From contig NZ_JAINDZ010000021.1 in the NCBI RefSeq assembly GCF_019802345.1, positions 1-64,000 on the forward strand: a stretch of DNA of 64,000 nt. The letters are read 5' to 3'. The translations under genes and the position numbers were made by a program. Shown in pieces: positions 50,414-59,796 of the stretch (positions are counted from its first letter, which is position 1; each line of letters opens with the position of its first letter). The notes below the pieces were generated by a model, which saw nothing but the letters and a program-made list of their open reading frames with translations, was not told where the DNA came from and ran no database searches. Source of the DNA: Methylosinus sp. Sm6 (lineage in GTDB: Bacteria > Pseudomonadota > Alphaproteobacteria > Rhizobiales > Beijerinckiaceae).

Positions 50414-50843
50414 CACGCAGCTCCAACGGGTCCCGGCCATCGCAGAGGTGCAACAACCGAGCCGGACGGGCCGGCGCGGGCTTTTTGCCGCTCGGGCCAA
50501 AAAAACTCTCGCTGTTTCTGTGGCTTGCATGTGCGGCGCGGAGCGCGGTCCGTCGCAAATCCGACACGTTCGCGCGCGTCGCGGCCGAGGCGCCGCCGAA
50601 GATGTGCGCTTTCGACAGGCAAACCGCGCATGCGCAGGGCGATGGGTGCAGGGATCGGGTGAAGGACAAAATTGCCGAATTCTCGTCCTGAGCCGCCGTA
50701 GGCGGCGTCTCGAAGGACGGCCGTGCGATCCTAATCCAGAGCGGCGGCCATAAGCGCTTGATCCACAATCGGGCGCATCTTCTGGGTTCCTTTCGGTTCG
50801 AACGACACACCGAACCCTCGCGAGCCGATCAGTCGGAAATTTA
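50414..50843. other. Gene-free stretch with one repeat
   Basis: 430 bases. It contains the short hairpin repeat at 50682-50720 and the promoter side of the monooxygenase gene. A 15-codon leftward ORF (50731-50778) with a fair ribosome site exists but is too short to call. Nothing else is supported. Confidence 0.5.
50682..50720 (+). repeat. Dispersed hairpin repeat, copy 4 (variant)
   Basis: CTCGTCCTGAGCCGCCGTAG then GCGGCGTCTCGAAGGACGG: same ends as the copies at 14774 and 28814 with a different hairpin core, closer to the inverted copy at 28889. Confidence 0.7.
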
Positions 50844-51281
50844 TCAGGGGTCGAAGGCGAGGTCGCGCGCGAGCTGGACCAGCCGGTCGGCGAGCCGCTG
50901 GCGCACCCGCGCGGCGGTGGCGGGATATTCCTCCAGCAGACGGTGGAACAGGGCGCGGGTGATCTTCAGAGTCGTCGCCGGCTCGCGCGCCAGCGCGGTG
51001 ATCGGGCGGATGGTCTCGGCGATCAGCGCGGTCTCTCCGATCAGCGTGACCGGCCGCAGAATTTTCTCGGCGGGCCGGCCGTCGTCGCGCTTTTCCAGCG
51101 CGATCGAGCCGCCGGTGAGGATGTAGCCGCCATCCGACGGCTCGCCGCGCCGAAACAGCGCGTCGCCAGCGCGCAGGAGCTTGGTCTCGGAGCCGAAGAC
51201 GAGCAGGCGCAGCGCCTCGGTCTCGAAATCCTCGAACAGAGCGATGCGTCGCAGATTGGCGATGTCGTCCTCGAGAGCCAT
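50844..51281 (-). CDS. Cyclic nucleotide-binding domain protein
   Basis: 145 residues. It is a single CRP-type cNMP-binding barrel (GDALFRRGEPSDGGYILTGG, about 38-57; LIGETALIAETIRPITALAR near 80-99, the phosphate-binding-cassette region) followed by a short helical end, with no helix-turn-helix and no membrane segment. The cassette lacks the clear Arg-Ser/Thr ligand pair, so nucleotide binding is doubtful. It lies 17 bases after the response regulator and is probably co-transcribed; it may act as a protein partner. Confidence 0.8.
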   Translation of the reverse strand: MALEDDIANLRRIALFEDFETEALRLLVFGSETKLLRAGDALFRRGEPSDGGYILTGGSIALEKRDDGRPAEKILRPVTLIGETALIAETIRPITALAREPATTLKITRALFHRLLEEYPATAARVRQRLADRLVQLARDLAFDP

Positions 51282-51298
51282 CGTTCAAAGGCGCCTTT

Positions 51299-51976
51299 TC
51301 AAAAGCCGGCCTTCGCTGTGCCGCCTTCCGCCCGCCGGAAGATCAGGCGATAGCCGGTCTTCTCGGTCAGAAGCCAGCGCGCGCCGGGGGTCGTCGCGAT
51401 CTTGCGGCGCAGGCGGCTCAGATGAACCTCCAGCGTCCGCGTGGTCACATCGGGACGATAGCCCCAAATGTCGCGCAGCAATATCTCCTTCGTCACGATC
51501 TCCCCATCGGCCTCTACGAGCCGCGAGAGGATCGCCGCCTCCTTTTCGGTGAGCGGCAGGCGCCGTCCCTTCTCGTCGAGGAGATCGAAGCCGCCGGGCC
51601 GGAAGCGGCGGGCGCCGATGACGACATCCCCGGCCGCGTCGCCGCCGGCGCGAAGCCGGAGCAGGAGATCGGCGAAGCGGAAGGGCCGCGCGATGCGCTC
51701 GACCGAAGGCGGAAGCGCGTCTCGATCCTGCCCGTTTGTGTCGCCGAACAGAAAAATGGGCCCTCCGAACCGCTTCCGCGCCGCCGCGGCGAGGCCCATT
51801 CCGATCTCCGCGTCGATCAGCAGAATGTCCAGCGCGCCGGCCGCGACGGTCGCCTCCGCCCGATCGGCCGCAGCCACGTCCGTGACTTCGAATTCGGGAT
51901 AGAGCGCCAGCTGCTCGACGAGCGCGTCGCGCAGGCTCGCCGCGGCGACGATCAGGATGCGGCGCGGATGCGACAC
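51299..51976 (-). CDS. OmpR-type regulator with degenerate receiver
   Basis: 225 residues from GTG 51974-51976. The C-terminal winged helix is normal (LPLTEKEAAILSRLVEADGE, TLEVHLSRLRRKI, WLLTEKTGYRLIF). The receiver keeps the likely phosphoacceptor Asp55 (ILLIDAEIG) but the acidic pair is replaced by Ala-Ala (ILIVAAASLRD) and the conserved Lys by Arg (RIARPFRFADLL). Ordinary phosphorylation is therefore unlikely. No kinase is nearby; the following gene is a cNMP-like domain protein. Confidence 0.85.
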   Translation of the reverse strand: MSHPRRILIVAAASLRDALVEQLALYPEFEVTDVAAADRAEATVAAGALDILLIDAEIGMGLAAAARKRFGGPIFLFGDTNGQDRDALPPSVERIARPFRFADLLLRLRAGGDAAGDVVIGARRFRPGGFDLLDEKGRRLPLTEKEAAILSRLVEADGEIVTKEILLRDIWGYRPDVTTRTLEVHLSRLRRKIATTPGARWLLTEKTGYRLIFRRAEGGTAKAGF

Positions 51977-52069
51977 GGGATTGGAGCTCCGGCGCCCGAT
52001 CGGACCGGCGCGAACGGCGCGACGCAGGCGCCGATGTTTTGTCCCGGCGCGCCGAGGGTGTAAACGATC

Positions 52070-52642
52070 ATGGTCATGTCCCGCCCTTCGTCTCCTCCTC
52101 CGCGTCTTCGCCGCGGCCTCGGCCTGTTGCGCGTCGCCCGGCGCTTCGACGGAGCGCCGCCGCACCGGGGCAAGCTGATCGCCGGTTCCCTCATCCTGCC
52201 CTGCGCGCTCGGCCGCTCCGGCGTGACCCGCGCCAAGCGCGAGGGCGACGGCGCGACGCCCGCGGGACGGCTGCGGCTGCTCTACTTCATGCTGCGCCCC
52301 GGACGCGCGGCTTGCGCCATTCCCTCCCGCTCGATCCGGCCGGACGATCTCTGGTGCGACGATCCGGAGTCCTTCTCCTATAATCGCCCTCTGCGAGCGC
52401 CGACGAAGCTCGGCCATGAGCGCTTGTGGCGAGGCGACCGGCTCTACGATGTGGTCGGCGTGCTCGATTATAATATTCGTCCGCGCGCGCTCCGCCGCGG
52501 CAGCGCGATCTTCTTCCATATCGCGACGCCGGATCTCGGTCCGACGGCGGGCTGCGTGGCGCTGCGCGCGCGCGACATGGCGCGGCTGCTGCCACGTCTC
52601 GCGCGCGGCGTCCGGCTGGCGATCGATCAGCCTTTCGAATAA
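52070..52642 (+). CDS. L,D-transpeptidase (YkuD-like) family protein
   Basis: 190 residues. GPTAGCVALR with Cys162 and FFHIATPD with His150 form the YkuD-type catalytic motif; DGATPAGRLRLLYFMLRPGR and WCDDPESFSYNRPLRAP are typical of the short cytosol/periplasm YkuD group. No signal peptide is evident, so export is uncertain. ATG 52076 is an alternative start. The end overlaps the convergent yggS-like gene by 16 bases. Confidence 0.85.
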   Translation: MVMSRPSSPPPRLRRGLGLLRVARRFDGAPPHRGKLIAGSLILPCALGRSGVTRAKREGDGATPAGRLRLLYFMLRPGRAACAIPSRSIRPDDLWCDDPESFSYNRPLRAPTKLGHERLWRGDRLYDVVGVLDYNIRPRALRRGSAIFFHIATPDLGPTAGCVALRARDMARLLPRLARGVRLAIDQPFE

Positions 52643-53301
52643 TCGCGCTCGCCCATGATGGCCGAGCCGATGCGCACATGGGTGGCGCCGAGCTGGATGG
52701 CGAGCTCGTAATCGGCGCTCATGCCCATGGACAGCTCATTCAGCCCGTTGCGCTCCGCGATCGCCGCCAGCAGCGCAAAATGCGGCGAGGCCTGCTGATC
52801 GGCCGGCGGCACGCACATCAGCCCGGCCACGTCGAGCCCATGACGCTCGCGGCACTCTCTTATGAAGGCGTCGGCCTCCTGCGGCCGCACGCCCGCCTTT
52901 TGCGGCTCTTCGCCCGTATTGACCTGAACGAGGAGGCGCGGGCGCCGGCCCTGGCGCGCGATCTCGCCGGCGATGGCCTCGGCGATCTTCGGCCGGTCGA
53001 CGCTCTCTATGACATCGAAGGTCTCGATCGCCTCGCGCGTCTTGTTGGACTGCAGCGGGCCGATGAGATGCAGCTCCACATCTGGAAACCGGGCGCGCAG
53101 CGGCGCCCATTTGGCGCGCGCCTCCTGCACCTTGTTCTCCCCGAAGACGCGATGGCCGGCCTCGAGCAGGGGGACGACCGCTTCGCCCGGAAACGTCTTG
53201 GTCACGCAGACGAGCGTGACGCCGGCCGGGTCGCGACCGCAGTCGCGCGCACGCCGGGCGATGGCTTCCTGCGCGGCCTTCAGCCGGTCGACGACGCTCA
53301 T
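52627..53301 (-). CDS. YggS family pyridoxal-phosphate homeostasis protein
   Basis: 224 residues. It is a single-domain PLP-binding TIM barrel (PLPBP) that buffers PLP and affects amino-acid pools. The PLP lysine is Lys35 in LVCVTKTFPGE. FGENKVQEARAKW, HLIGPLQSNKTREA, LVQVNTGEEPQKAG, LNELSMGMSADYELAIQLGA and THVRIGSAIMG are family motifs. It starts seven bases downstream of the coiled-coil protein gene and may be read with it. Confidence 0.95.
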   Translation of the reverse strand: MSVVDRLKAAQEAIARRARDCGRDPAGVTLVCVTKTFPGEAVVPLLEAGHRVFGENKVQEARAKWAPLRARFPDVELHLIGPLQSNKTREAIETFDVIESVDRPKIAEAIAGEIARQGRRPRLLVQVNTGEEPQKAGVRPQEADAFIRECRERHGLDVAGLMCVPPADQQASPHFALLAAIAERNGLNELSMGMSADYELAIQLGATHVRIGSAIMGERDYSKG

Positions 53302-53308
53302 GTGCGGC

Positions 53309-53782
53309 TCAGCGAACGAATTTCACAATGGTGAAGATAGCGCCGATCAGCACGATGACGAATCCGAACAGCCAGCGCAAAGTCTCGTTCTTCGATTGGG
53401 CGATCTCGAGCCGAATATCGGTGAGATCTCGCTTGAACTCCAGCCGCAGCCGAGACTCCGCTTCCGCGACGTCCCGCTTCACCTCGGCCACATCGTGCTT
53501 GACGCCGTCGATGCTCGCCGCGGTCTCGCGCCTCAGGCTTTCGATGCTCGCGGCTGTCTCGTGCCGAAGCGCGTCGATGTTCGCCGCCGTCTCGTGCCGA
53601 AGCGCATCGATGCTCGACTGGAGCTCCCGTTTGGAGCTTTCCACGTCCGACCGGGTGGCGACGCCCTCGGAAAAGGCAGTCTCCAGCGCCTCGGCCGAGG
53701 CGCGCGCCTGCTCGGAGGTGAAGCCGCCGCGAGTGAGGCGGTCCACATAGGCGAGTTGGTTGAACAGCACTTGCGCGGGCAT
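53309..53782 (-). CDS. Coiled-coil membrane protein (DUF1640-like), paralogue 2
   Basis: 157 residues. The N-terminal 40 residues (LFNQLAYVDRLTRGGFTSEQ, ARASAEALETAF) closely match the protein at 19958-20269. A long coiled coil follows, with four 11-residue repeats at 56-99, then more charged coiled coil and a C-terminal membrane helix (LFGFVIVLIGAIFTIVKFV, about 137-155). Function unknown; the layout suggests a membrane-anchored oligomer. It lies just upstream of the yggS-like gene. Confidence 0.75.
   Translation of the reverse strand: MPAQVLFNQLAYVDRLTRGGFTSEQARASAEALETAFSEGVATRSDVESSKRELQSSIDALRHETAANIDALRHETAASIESLRRETAASIDGVKHDVAEVKRDVAEAESRLRLEFKRDLTDIRLEIAQSKNETLRWLFGFVIVLIGAIFTIVKFVR
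53486..53617 (-). repeat. Four tandem 33-base units inside the coiled-coil gene
   Basis: The units encode SSIDALRHETA, ANIDALRHETA, ASIESLRRETA and ASIDGVKHDVA. An 11-residue period favours a straight or right-handed coiled coil. Identity is high in the middle units and fades at the end, as expected for recent expansion. Confidence 0.85.
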
Positions 53783-54397
53783 GGCTTCGATATAGCACGC
53801 GTCCGCCGCTTCGGCGAGGGCGCTCGCCGACGATCAGCGCTGATCGCTCGACGCGGCGCCGCTCTTGACGAGTTCCGACACGAAGGCCTCGACTTCAACG
53901 CGACGCACCGAAGGCTCGACGTCGAATTCAGCGACAAGACGGGCGCACAGCGAGCTTGCTCGATGCGGGTGATTGCGCTTACGCTCGCGCAACGGCGGGC
54001 CGCATGAGCACGGCAACGCCGCCGCCGATCCCGCCGCATTCGCCGCGCGCCGCGTGAAAATTTCTTTCACGCGTCGCAATCTACGCTTGACGCGTCGATG
54101 CTCGGACATTAGGTTCCGCGCACTTTCGGCAGGCCGTAAGTTCCATGTGGTCGCGCGCGCCGAGCGAGCGACATTCCGGACTTAAACGCTGCTGGCCTCA
54201 CCTGAGACTGCCACGCGGTTGGTCATCATACGGCGAGAAATCGCCGGACAGGAAGGCACGACCCCGGATTCCGGGGTCCTCTGCATGAGGAGCGCCTTGG
54301 GCCGGCTGGCCGAGGGCGCTCGGCTCGCTTGCGTTCGTGGAACGCTGGCGGGTCAGGACTACAGTTTCGCCAATTCGCCACACGCGAAGGACCTGGA
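53783..54397. other. Region upstream of the str operon, no intact gene
   Basis: 615 bases before rpsL. It contains a PqqD-like gene fragment (53834-53950) and, nearer rpsL, sequence that should hold the operon promoter and leader; I cannot point to a convincing -35/-10 pair. Confidence 0.5.
53834..53950 (-). pseudogene. PqqD-like C-terminal fragment
   Basis: About 38 leftward codons read LCARLVAEFDVEPSVRRVEV then EAFVSELVKSGAA, like the last third of PqqD-type proteins (ARLxxxFDVxxxxxxxDVxxFLxELxxxGLL). The upstream reading is Arg/Cys-rich and unlike PqqD, and no start with a full domain is found. Probably a decayed fragment; a chance match is possible. Confidence 0.4.
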
Positions 54398-54769
54398 ATG
54401 CCGACGATCAGCCAGTTGATCCGCAAGCCGCGGCAACCGAAGACCTACCGTGAGAAGTCCCGCCATCTCGGGGCCTGCCCGCAGAAGCGCGGCGTCTGCA
54501 CGCGCGTCTACACGACGACGCCGAAGAAGCCGAACTCGGCTCTCCGCAAGGTCGCCAAGGTTCGCCTCACCAACGGCTTCGAGGTCATCGGCTATATCCC
54601 CGGCGAAGGGCATAACCTTCAGGAGCACTCGGTGGTCATGATCCGCGGCGGCCGCGTGAAGGACCTTCCCGGCGTGCGCTATCATATTCTGCGCGGCGTG
54701 CTCGACACGCAGGGCGTCAAGGACCGCAAGCAGCGCCGTTCGAAATACGGCGCGAAGCGTCCGAAGTAA
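54398..54769 (+). CDS. rpsL: 30S ribosomal protein S12
   Basis: 123 residues. It is a decoding-centre protein. The motif [18 protein letters not shown] and [13 protein letters not shown] carry Lys43 and Lys88, the residues that are changed in streptomycin-resistant mutants; both are wild type here. It starts the str operon; the ATG 54398 matches the family N-terminus [10 protein letters not shown]. Confidence 0.99.
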   Translation: MPTISQLIRKPRQPKTYREKSRHLGACPQKRGVCTRVYTTTPKKPNSALRKVAKVRLTNGFEVIGYIPGEGHNLQEHSVVMIRGGRVKDLPGVRYHILRGVLDTQGVKDRKQRRSKYGAKRPK

Positions 54770-54781
54770 GGAGCGAGAGCC

Positions 54782-55252
54782 ATGTCGCGTCGCCATCGCG
54801 CCGAGAAGCGGGAAATCATCGAGGACGCCAAGTTCGGCGATACCGTCGTCACCAAATTCATGAACTCGATCATGTACGCCGGCAACAAGTCGGTCGCCGA
54901 GGCGATCGTCTACGGCGCCTTCGACATCATCGAGTCCAAGGCGAAGAGCGATCCTCTGCAGGTTTTCAAGCAGGCGCTCGAGAATGTCGCGCCGGCGATC
55001 GAGGTTCGCTCCCGCCGCGTCGGCGGCGCCACCTATCAGGTGCCGGTCGAGGTCCGCAACGAGCGCCGTCAGGCGTTGGCGATCCGCTGGATCATCACCG
55101 CGGCGCGCGCCCGCAACGACAAGACGATGGTCGATCGTCTGTCGGCGGAGCTGCTCGACGCCTCCAACAACCGCGGCAATGCGGTGAAGAAGCGCGAGGA
55201 CACGCACCGCATGGCGGAAGCCAACCGCGCCTTCTCGCACTATCGCTGGTAA
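54782..55252 (+). CDS. rpsG: 30S ribosomal protein S7
   Basis: 156 residues, standard length. [40 protein letters not shown] and [20 protein letters not shown] are family sequences. It nucleates assembly of the 30S head and contacts the E site. It lies 12 bases after rpsL with GGAGCGAG before the start. Confidence 0.99.
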   Translation: MSRRHRAEKREIIEDAKFGDTVVTKFMNSIMYAGNKSVAEAIVYGAFDIIESKAKSDPLQVFKQALENVAPAIEVRSRRVGGATYQVPVEVRNERRQALAIRWIITAARARNDKTMVDRLSAELLDASNNRGNAVKKREDTHRMAEANRAFSHYRW

Positions 55253-55288
55253 CCTTGTTCCGTCGCCCTCTCACCGAGGACTTGTCCT

Positions 55289-57364
55289 ATGCCCCGTAGC
55301 CATCCCATCGAAGACTATCGCAACTTCGGCATCATGGCCCACATCGACGCGGGCAAGACGACGACGACCGAGCGCATCCTCTATTACTCCGGCAAGAGCC
55401 ATAAGATCGGCGAGGTGCATGAAGGCGCCGCGACGATGGATTGGATGGAGCAGGAGCAGGAGCGCGGCATCACCATCACCTCGGCCGCGACGACGACCTT
55501 CTGGAACGGCAAGCGCCTCAACATCATCGACACGCCCGGCCACGTCGACTTCACCATCGAGGTCGAGCGTTCGCTGCGCGTGCTCGACGGGGCCGTCTGC
55601 GTTCTGGACGGCAATCAGGGCGTCGAGCCGCAGACCGAGACGGTGTGGCGTCAGGCCGACAAATATCATGTGCCGCGCGTCGTCTTCGTCAACAAGATGG
55701 ACAAGATCGGCGCCGATTTCTATCGCTGCGTCGACGACATCGTGACCAAGGTCGGCGGCAAGCCGGTCTGCATGCAGCTGCCGATCGGCTCCGAGAATCT
55801 GTTCAAGGGCATCGTCGATCTCGTCCGCATGAAGGCGGTCGTCTGGGACGACGAGGGTCTCGGCGCCAAATATCACGACGAGGAGATTCCTGCCGATCTC
55901 GTCGAGAAGGCCAAGGAATATCGCACCACGCTGATGGAAGCGGCGGTGGAGCTCGACGACGACGCGATGGCCGCCTATCTCGACGGGCAGGAGCCAGACG
56001 AGGCGACGCTGAAGGCGCTGGTCCGCAAGGCCGTGCGGCAGACTGCCTTCCATCCGGTGTTCTGCGGCTCGGCCTTCAAGAACAAGGGCGTGCAGCCGCT
56101 GCTCGACGCCGTCGTCGATTATCTGCCGTCGCCGGTCGATCGCGAGGCGATCAAGGGCGTCGACATGAACACGGGTGCCGAGCTGGTGCGCAACCCGTCC
56201 GACAGCGAGCCCTTCTCCATGCTCGCCTTCAAGATCATGGACGACCCCTTTGTCGGCACGATCACCTTCTGCCGCGTCTATTCCGGCAAGATCGATTCGG
56301 GCACGACCGTGCTCAACTCGACCAAGGACAAGAAGGAGCGTGTCGGCCGCATGCTGCTGATGCATGCGAACAACCGCGAGGACATCAAGGAAGCCTATGC
56401 GGGCGACATCGTCGCGCTCGCCGGCCTCAAGGAGACCCGCACCGGCGACACGCTCTGCGACACGCTGAAGCCGGCGATCCTCGAGCGCATGGAGTTTCCG
56501 GAGCCGGTCATCGAGATCGCCATCGAGCCGAAGTCGAAGGCCGATCAGGAGAAGCTCGGCATCGCGCTGTCCAAGCTCGCCGCCGAGGATCCGTCGTTCC
56601 GCGTGTCGACCGACCAGGAGAGCGGCCAGACCATTCTGAAGGGAATGGGCGAGCTGCATCTCGACATCAAGGTCGATATTCTGAAGCGCACCTATAAGGT
56701 CGACGCCAATATCGGCGCGCCGCAGGTCGCCTATCGCGAGCGGCTGACGAAGCGTGTCGAGATCGACTACACGCATAAGAAGCAGACCGGCGGCACCGGC
56801 CAGTTCGCGCGCGTCATCATTATTTTCGAGCCGAACGAGCCCGGCGCGGGCAATGCCTTCGAGTCGAAGATCGTCGGCGGCTCGGTGCCGAAAGAATATA
56901 TCCCCGGCGTCGAAAAGGGCATCAACAGCGTGATGGGGTCCGGCATTCTCGCGGGCTTCCCCGTCGTCGACGTCAAGGCGACGCTGATCGACGGCGGCTT
57001 CCACGATGTCGACTCGTCGGTGCTCGCGTTCGAAATCGCCTCGCGCGCGGCGTTCCGCGACGCGCTGCAGAAGGGCGGCTCGGTGCTGCTCGAGCCGATC
57101 ATGAAGGTCGAGGTGGTGACGCCCGAGGAATATACGGGCTCGGTCATCGGCGATCTCAACTCGCGGCGCGGACAGATCCAGGGCCAGGACATGCGCGGCA
57201 ATGCGGTGGTCATCGACGCGATGGTGCCGCTCGCCAATATGTTCGGCTACGTCAACCAGCTGCGCTCCTTCACCCAGGGGCGCGCCAACTACACCATGCA
57301 ATTCGACCACTACGACCAGGTCCCCGAGGCGGAGTCGAAGAAGGTCCAGGCGAAATACGCCTGA
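55289..57364 (+). CDS. fusA: Elongation factor G
   Basis: 691 residues. It is a translocation GTPase. G1 is [12 protein letters not shown] (17-28), then [11 protein letters not shown] (G2), DTPGHVDFT (G3), NKMDK (G4) and GSAFKNKG (G5). Domains II-V follow at the expected places ([55 protein letters not shown]). It is a single fusA-type protein, third gene of the str operon. Confidence 0.99.
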   Translation: MPRSHPIEDYRNFGIMAHIDAGKTTTTERILYYSGKSHKIGEVHEGAATMDWMEQEQERGITITSAATTTFWNGKRLNIIDTPGHVDFTIEVERSLRVLDGAVCVLDGNQGVEPQTETVWRQADKYHVPRVVFVNKMDKIGADFYRCVDDIVTKVGGKPVCMQLPIGSENLFKGIVDLVRMKAVVWDDEGLGAKYHDEEIPADLVEKAKEYRTTLMEAAVELDDDAMAAYLDGQEPDEATLKALVRKAVRQTAFHPVFCGSAFKNKGVQPLLDAVVDYLPSPVDREAIKGVDMNTGAELVRNPSDSEPFSMLAFKIMDDPFVGTITFCRVYSGKIDSGTTVLNSTKDKKERVGRMLLMHANNREDIKEAYAGDIVALAGLKETRTGDTLCDTLKPAILERMEFPEPVIEIAIEPKSKADQEKLGIALSKLAAEDPSFRVSTDQESGQTILKGMGELHLDIKVDILKRTYKVDANIGAPQVAYRERLTKRVEIDYTHKKQTGGTGQFARVIIIFEPNEPGAGNAFESKIVGGSVPKEYIPGVEKGINSVMGSGILAGFPVVDVKATLIDGGFHDVDSSVLAFEIASRAAFRDALQKGGSVLLEPIMKVEVVTPEEYTGSVIGDLNSRRGQIQGQDMRGNAVVIDAMVPLANMFGYVNQLRSFTQGRANYTMQFDHYDQVPEAESKKVQAKYA

Positions 57365-57408
57365 TCGCATCGAGCGTCTCGGAATCAGTCTTCTGAAGGA
57401 GTGTGGCC

Positions 57409-58599
57409 ATGGCCAAGGAAAAGTTCTCACGCACGAAGCCGCATTGCAACATCGGCACGATCGGACACGTCGACCATGGCAAGACGTCGCTGACGGCGGC
57501 GATCACCAAGGTTCTGGCCGAGACGGGCGGCGCGACCTTCACGGCCTATGACCAGATCGACAAGGCCCCCGAGGAGCGCGCGCGCGGCATCACCATCTCG
57601 ACGGCGCATGTCGAATATGAGACGCAGAACCGCCATTACGCGCATGTCGACTGCCCCGGCCACGCCGACTATGTGAAGAACATGATCACCGGCGCCGCGC
57701 AGATGGACGGCGGCATTCTGGTGGTGTCGGCCGCCGACGGCCCGATGCCGCAGACGCGCGAGCACATCCTGCTCGCCCGCCAGGTCGGCGTTCCGGCGCT
57801 GGTGGTGTTCCTGAACAAGGTCGACATGGTCGACGATCCGGAGCTGCTGGAGCTCGTCGAGCTCGAGGTGCGCGAGCTGCTGTCGAAATACGAGTTCCCC
57901 GGCGACGATATTCCGATCATCAAGGGTTCGGCGCTGTGCGCTCTCGAGAACAAGAATCCCGAGCTCGGCCATGACGCGATCCTGAAGCTGATGCAGGCGG
58001 TGGACGATTATATTCCGCAGCCGGAGCGTCCGAAGGATCAGCCGTTCCTGATGCCGGTCGAGGACGTGTTCTCGATCTCGGGCCGCGGCACGGTGGTGAC
58101 CGGCCGCGTGGAGCGCGGCGTGGTCAAGGTCGGCGAGGAAGTCGAGATCGTCGGCATTCGCCCGACGGTGAAGACGACGGTGACCGGCGTCGAAATGTTC
58201 CGCAAGCTGCTCGATCAGGGTGAGGCGGGCGACAATATCGGCGCGCTGCTGCGCGGCACCAAGCGCGAGGACGTGGAGCGCGGCCAGGTTCTGGCCAAGC
58301 CCGGCTCGGTGAAGCCGCACACCAAGTTCAAGGCCGAGGCCTATATCCTGACCAAGGAGGAGGGCGGCCGCCACACGCCGTTCTTCACCAACTACCGTCC
58401 GCAGTTCTACTTCCGCACGACGGATGTGACCGGCATCGTGACGCTTCCCGAAGGCGTCGAGATGGTGATGCCGGGCGACAATATCGCGATGGAAGTGAAC
58501 CTCATCGTGCCGATCGCCATGGAGGAGAAGCTGCGCTTCGCCATCCGCGAAGGCGGCCGCACCGTCGGCGCCGGCGTCGTCGCCTCGATCATCGAGTAA
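57409..58599 (+). CDS. tuf: Elongation factor Tu
   Basis: 396 residues. It brings aminoacyl-tRNA to the ribosome. GTPase motifs: GHVDHGKTS (19-27), [31 protein letters not shown] and GSALCALE. The ATG 57409 has GAAGGAG seven bases upstream; the GTG two codons earlier is not needed. Members of this group often carry a second tuf elsewhere. Confidence 0.99.
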   Translation: MAKEKFSRTKPHCNIGTIGHVDHGKTSLTAAITKVLAETGGATFTAYDQIDKAPEERARGITISTAHVEYETQNRHYAHVDCPGHADYVKNMITGAAQMDGGILVVSAADGPMPQTREHILLARQVGVPALVVFLNKVDMVDDPELLELVELEVRELLSKYEFPGDDIPIIKGSALCALENKNPELGHDAILKLMQAVDDYIPQPERPKDQPFLMPVEDVFSISGRGTVVTGRVERGVVKVGEEVEIVGIRPTVKTTVTGVEMFRKLLDQGEAGDNIGALLRGTKREDVERGQVLAKPGSVKPHTKFKAEAYILTKEEGGRHTPFFTNYRPQFYFRTTDVTGIVTLPEGVEMVMPGDNIAMEVNLIVPIAMEEKLRFAIREGGRTVGAGVVASIIE

Positions 58600-58608
58600 C
58601 AGGGATTT

Positions 58609-58672
58609 GGACCGCGAGCTCTCTGGCTCGCATTCACGAAGCGGGATCGCGAGCCCTCGAGGCTCGCGGTCC
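58609..58672. repeat. Palindromic repeat element between tuf and rpsJ
   Basis: GGACCGCGAGC (58609-58619) pairs perfectly with GCTCGCGGTCC (58662-58672). Inside are GCTCGC and the GCGAGCC-CTCGA-GGCTCGC hairpin (58649-58667). It belongs to the GCGAGCC family (compare 24865-24889, which also has CGGACCGCGAGCC). It may attenuate or process the transcript at the str/S10 border. Confidence 0.7.
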
Positions 58673-58713
58673 GAAGCGAGCCGCGCGGCCCGCGGTCCAA
58701 GAGGAAGACGCTG

Positions 58714-59022
58714 ATGAACGGACAGAACATCCGGATTCGCCTCAAGGCGTTCGATCACCGGATTCTCGACACGTCGACGAAAGAGATCGTCTCCACCGCC
58801 AAGCGCACCGGCGCGCAGGTGCGAGGGCCGATTCCGCTGCCGACCAAGATCGAGAAGTTCACGGTGAACCGCTCGCCGCATATCGACAAGAAATCGCGCG
58901 AGCAGTTCGAGATCAGGACGCATAAGCGCGTGCTCGATATCGTCGATCCGACGCCGCAGACGGTGGACGCGCTGATGAAGCTCGATCTCGCCGCGGGCGT
59001 CGACGTCGAGATCAAGCTTTAA
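58714..59022 (+). CDS. rpsJ: 30S ribosomal protein S10
   Basis: 102 residues, standard. [40 protein letters not shown] and [12 protein letters not shown] are family sequences. S10 also acts as NusE in antitermination. It is the first gene of the S10 operon; AGAGGAAG precedes the ATG. The repeat element lies directly upstream. Confidence 0.99.
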   Translation: MNGQNIRIRLKAFDHRILDTSTKEIVSTAKRTGAQVRGPIPLPTKIEKFTVNRSPHIDKKSREQFEIRTHKRVLDIVDPTPQTVDALMKLDLAAGVDVEIKL

Positions 59023-59079
59023 AAATAAACCGGGCGCCTCTCGCATCGAAGAGCGATGCGCCTTGCGAAGGAAGAGATC

Positions 59080-59793
59080 ATGCGGTCTGGCGTCATCGCG
59101 CAAAAGGTCGGAATGACCCGCGTTTTCACCGAGGCGGGCGAGCATGTGCCGGTCACGGTGCTGAAGCTCGACGGCTGTCAAGTCGTCGCGCATCGCACCA
59201 AGGAGCAGAACGGCTACACCGCCGTGCAGCTCGGCATCGGCCGCGCCAAGGTGAAGAACGTCTCCAAGGCCGAGCGCGGCCGTTTCGCCGTCGCCAAGGT
59301 CGAGCCGAAGCTGAAGCTCGCCGAGTTCCGCGTCGAGGAGTCGGAGCTGCTGCCGGTCGGCGCCGAGATCACCGCCGATCATTTCGTCGTCGGCCAATTC
59401 GTCGACGTGACCGGCTCCTCGATGGGCAAGGGCTTCGCCGGCGCGATGAAGCGCTGGAACTTCGGCGGCTTGCGCGCGACGCACGGCGTCTCGGTCTCGC
59501 ATCGTTCGCATGGTTCGACCGGCGGCCGTCAGGACCCCGGCAAGACCTTCAAGAACAAGAAAATGGCCGGTCATATGGGCGTCGATCGCGTGACCACGCA
59601 GAATTTGCGCGTGGTGCAGACCGATGTCGAGCGCGGCCTGCTGCTGGTCGAGGGCTCCGTGCCCGGCCATGCCGGCGGCTGGATTTTCGTGCGCGACGCC
59701 GTGAAGCGCGCGCTGCCGGCGGAGGCGCCGCAGCCGGGCAAATATCGCCTCGGCGAAGCCGCCGCCGCGCAAGACGATAGCAAGGAGGACTGA
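59080..59793 (+). CDS. rplC: 50S ribosomal protein L3
   Basis: 237 residues, about 25 longer than E. coli L3 because of a C-terminal acidic tail ([11 protein letters not shown]). [32 protein letters not shown] and [28 protein letters not shown] are the L3 core near the peptidyl-transferase centre. The ATG 59080 follows AAGGAAGAG. Confidence 0.98.
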   Translation: MRSGVIAQKVGMTRVFTEAGEHVPVTVLKLDGCQVVAHRTKEQNGYTAVQLGIGRAKVKNVSKAERGRFAVAKVEPKLKLAEFRVEESELLPVGAEITADHFVVGQFVDVTGSSMGKGFAGAMKRWNFGGLRATHGVSVSHRSHGSTGGRQDPGKTFKNKKMAGHMGVDRVTTQNLRVVQTDVERGLLLVEGSVPGHAGGWIFVRDAVKRALPAEAPQPGKYRLGEAAAAQDDSKED

Positions 59794-59796
59794 GCC

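Noticed and set aside
50731-50778. 15-codon leftward ORF with AAAGGAA upstream
   Set aside because: Too short and without similarity; a leader peptide or PqqA-like peptide was considered but key residues are absent.
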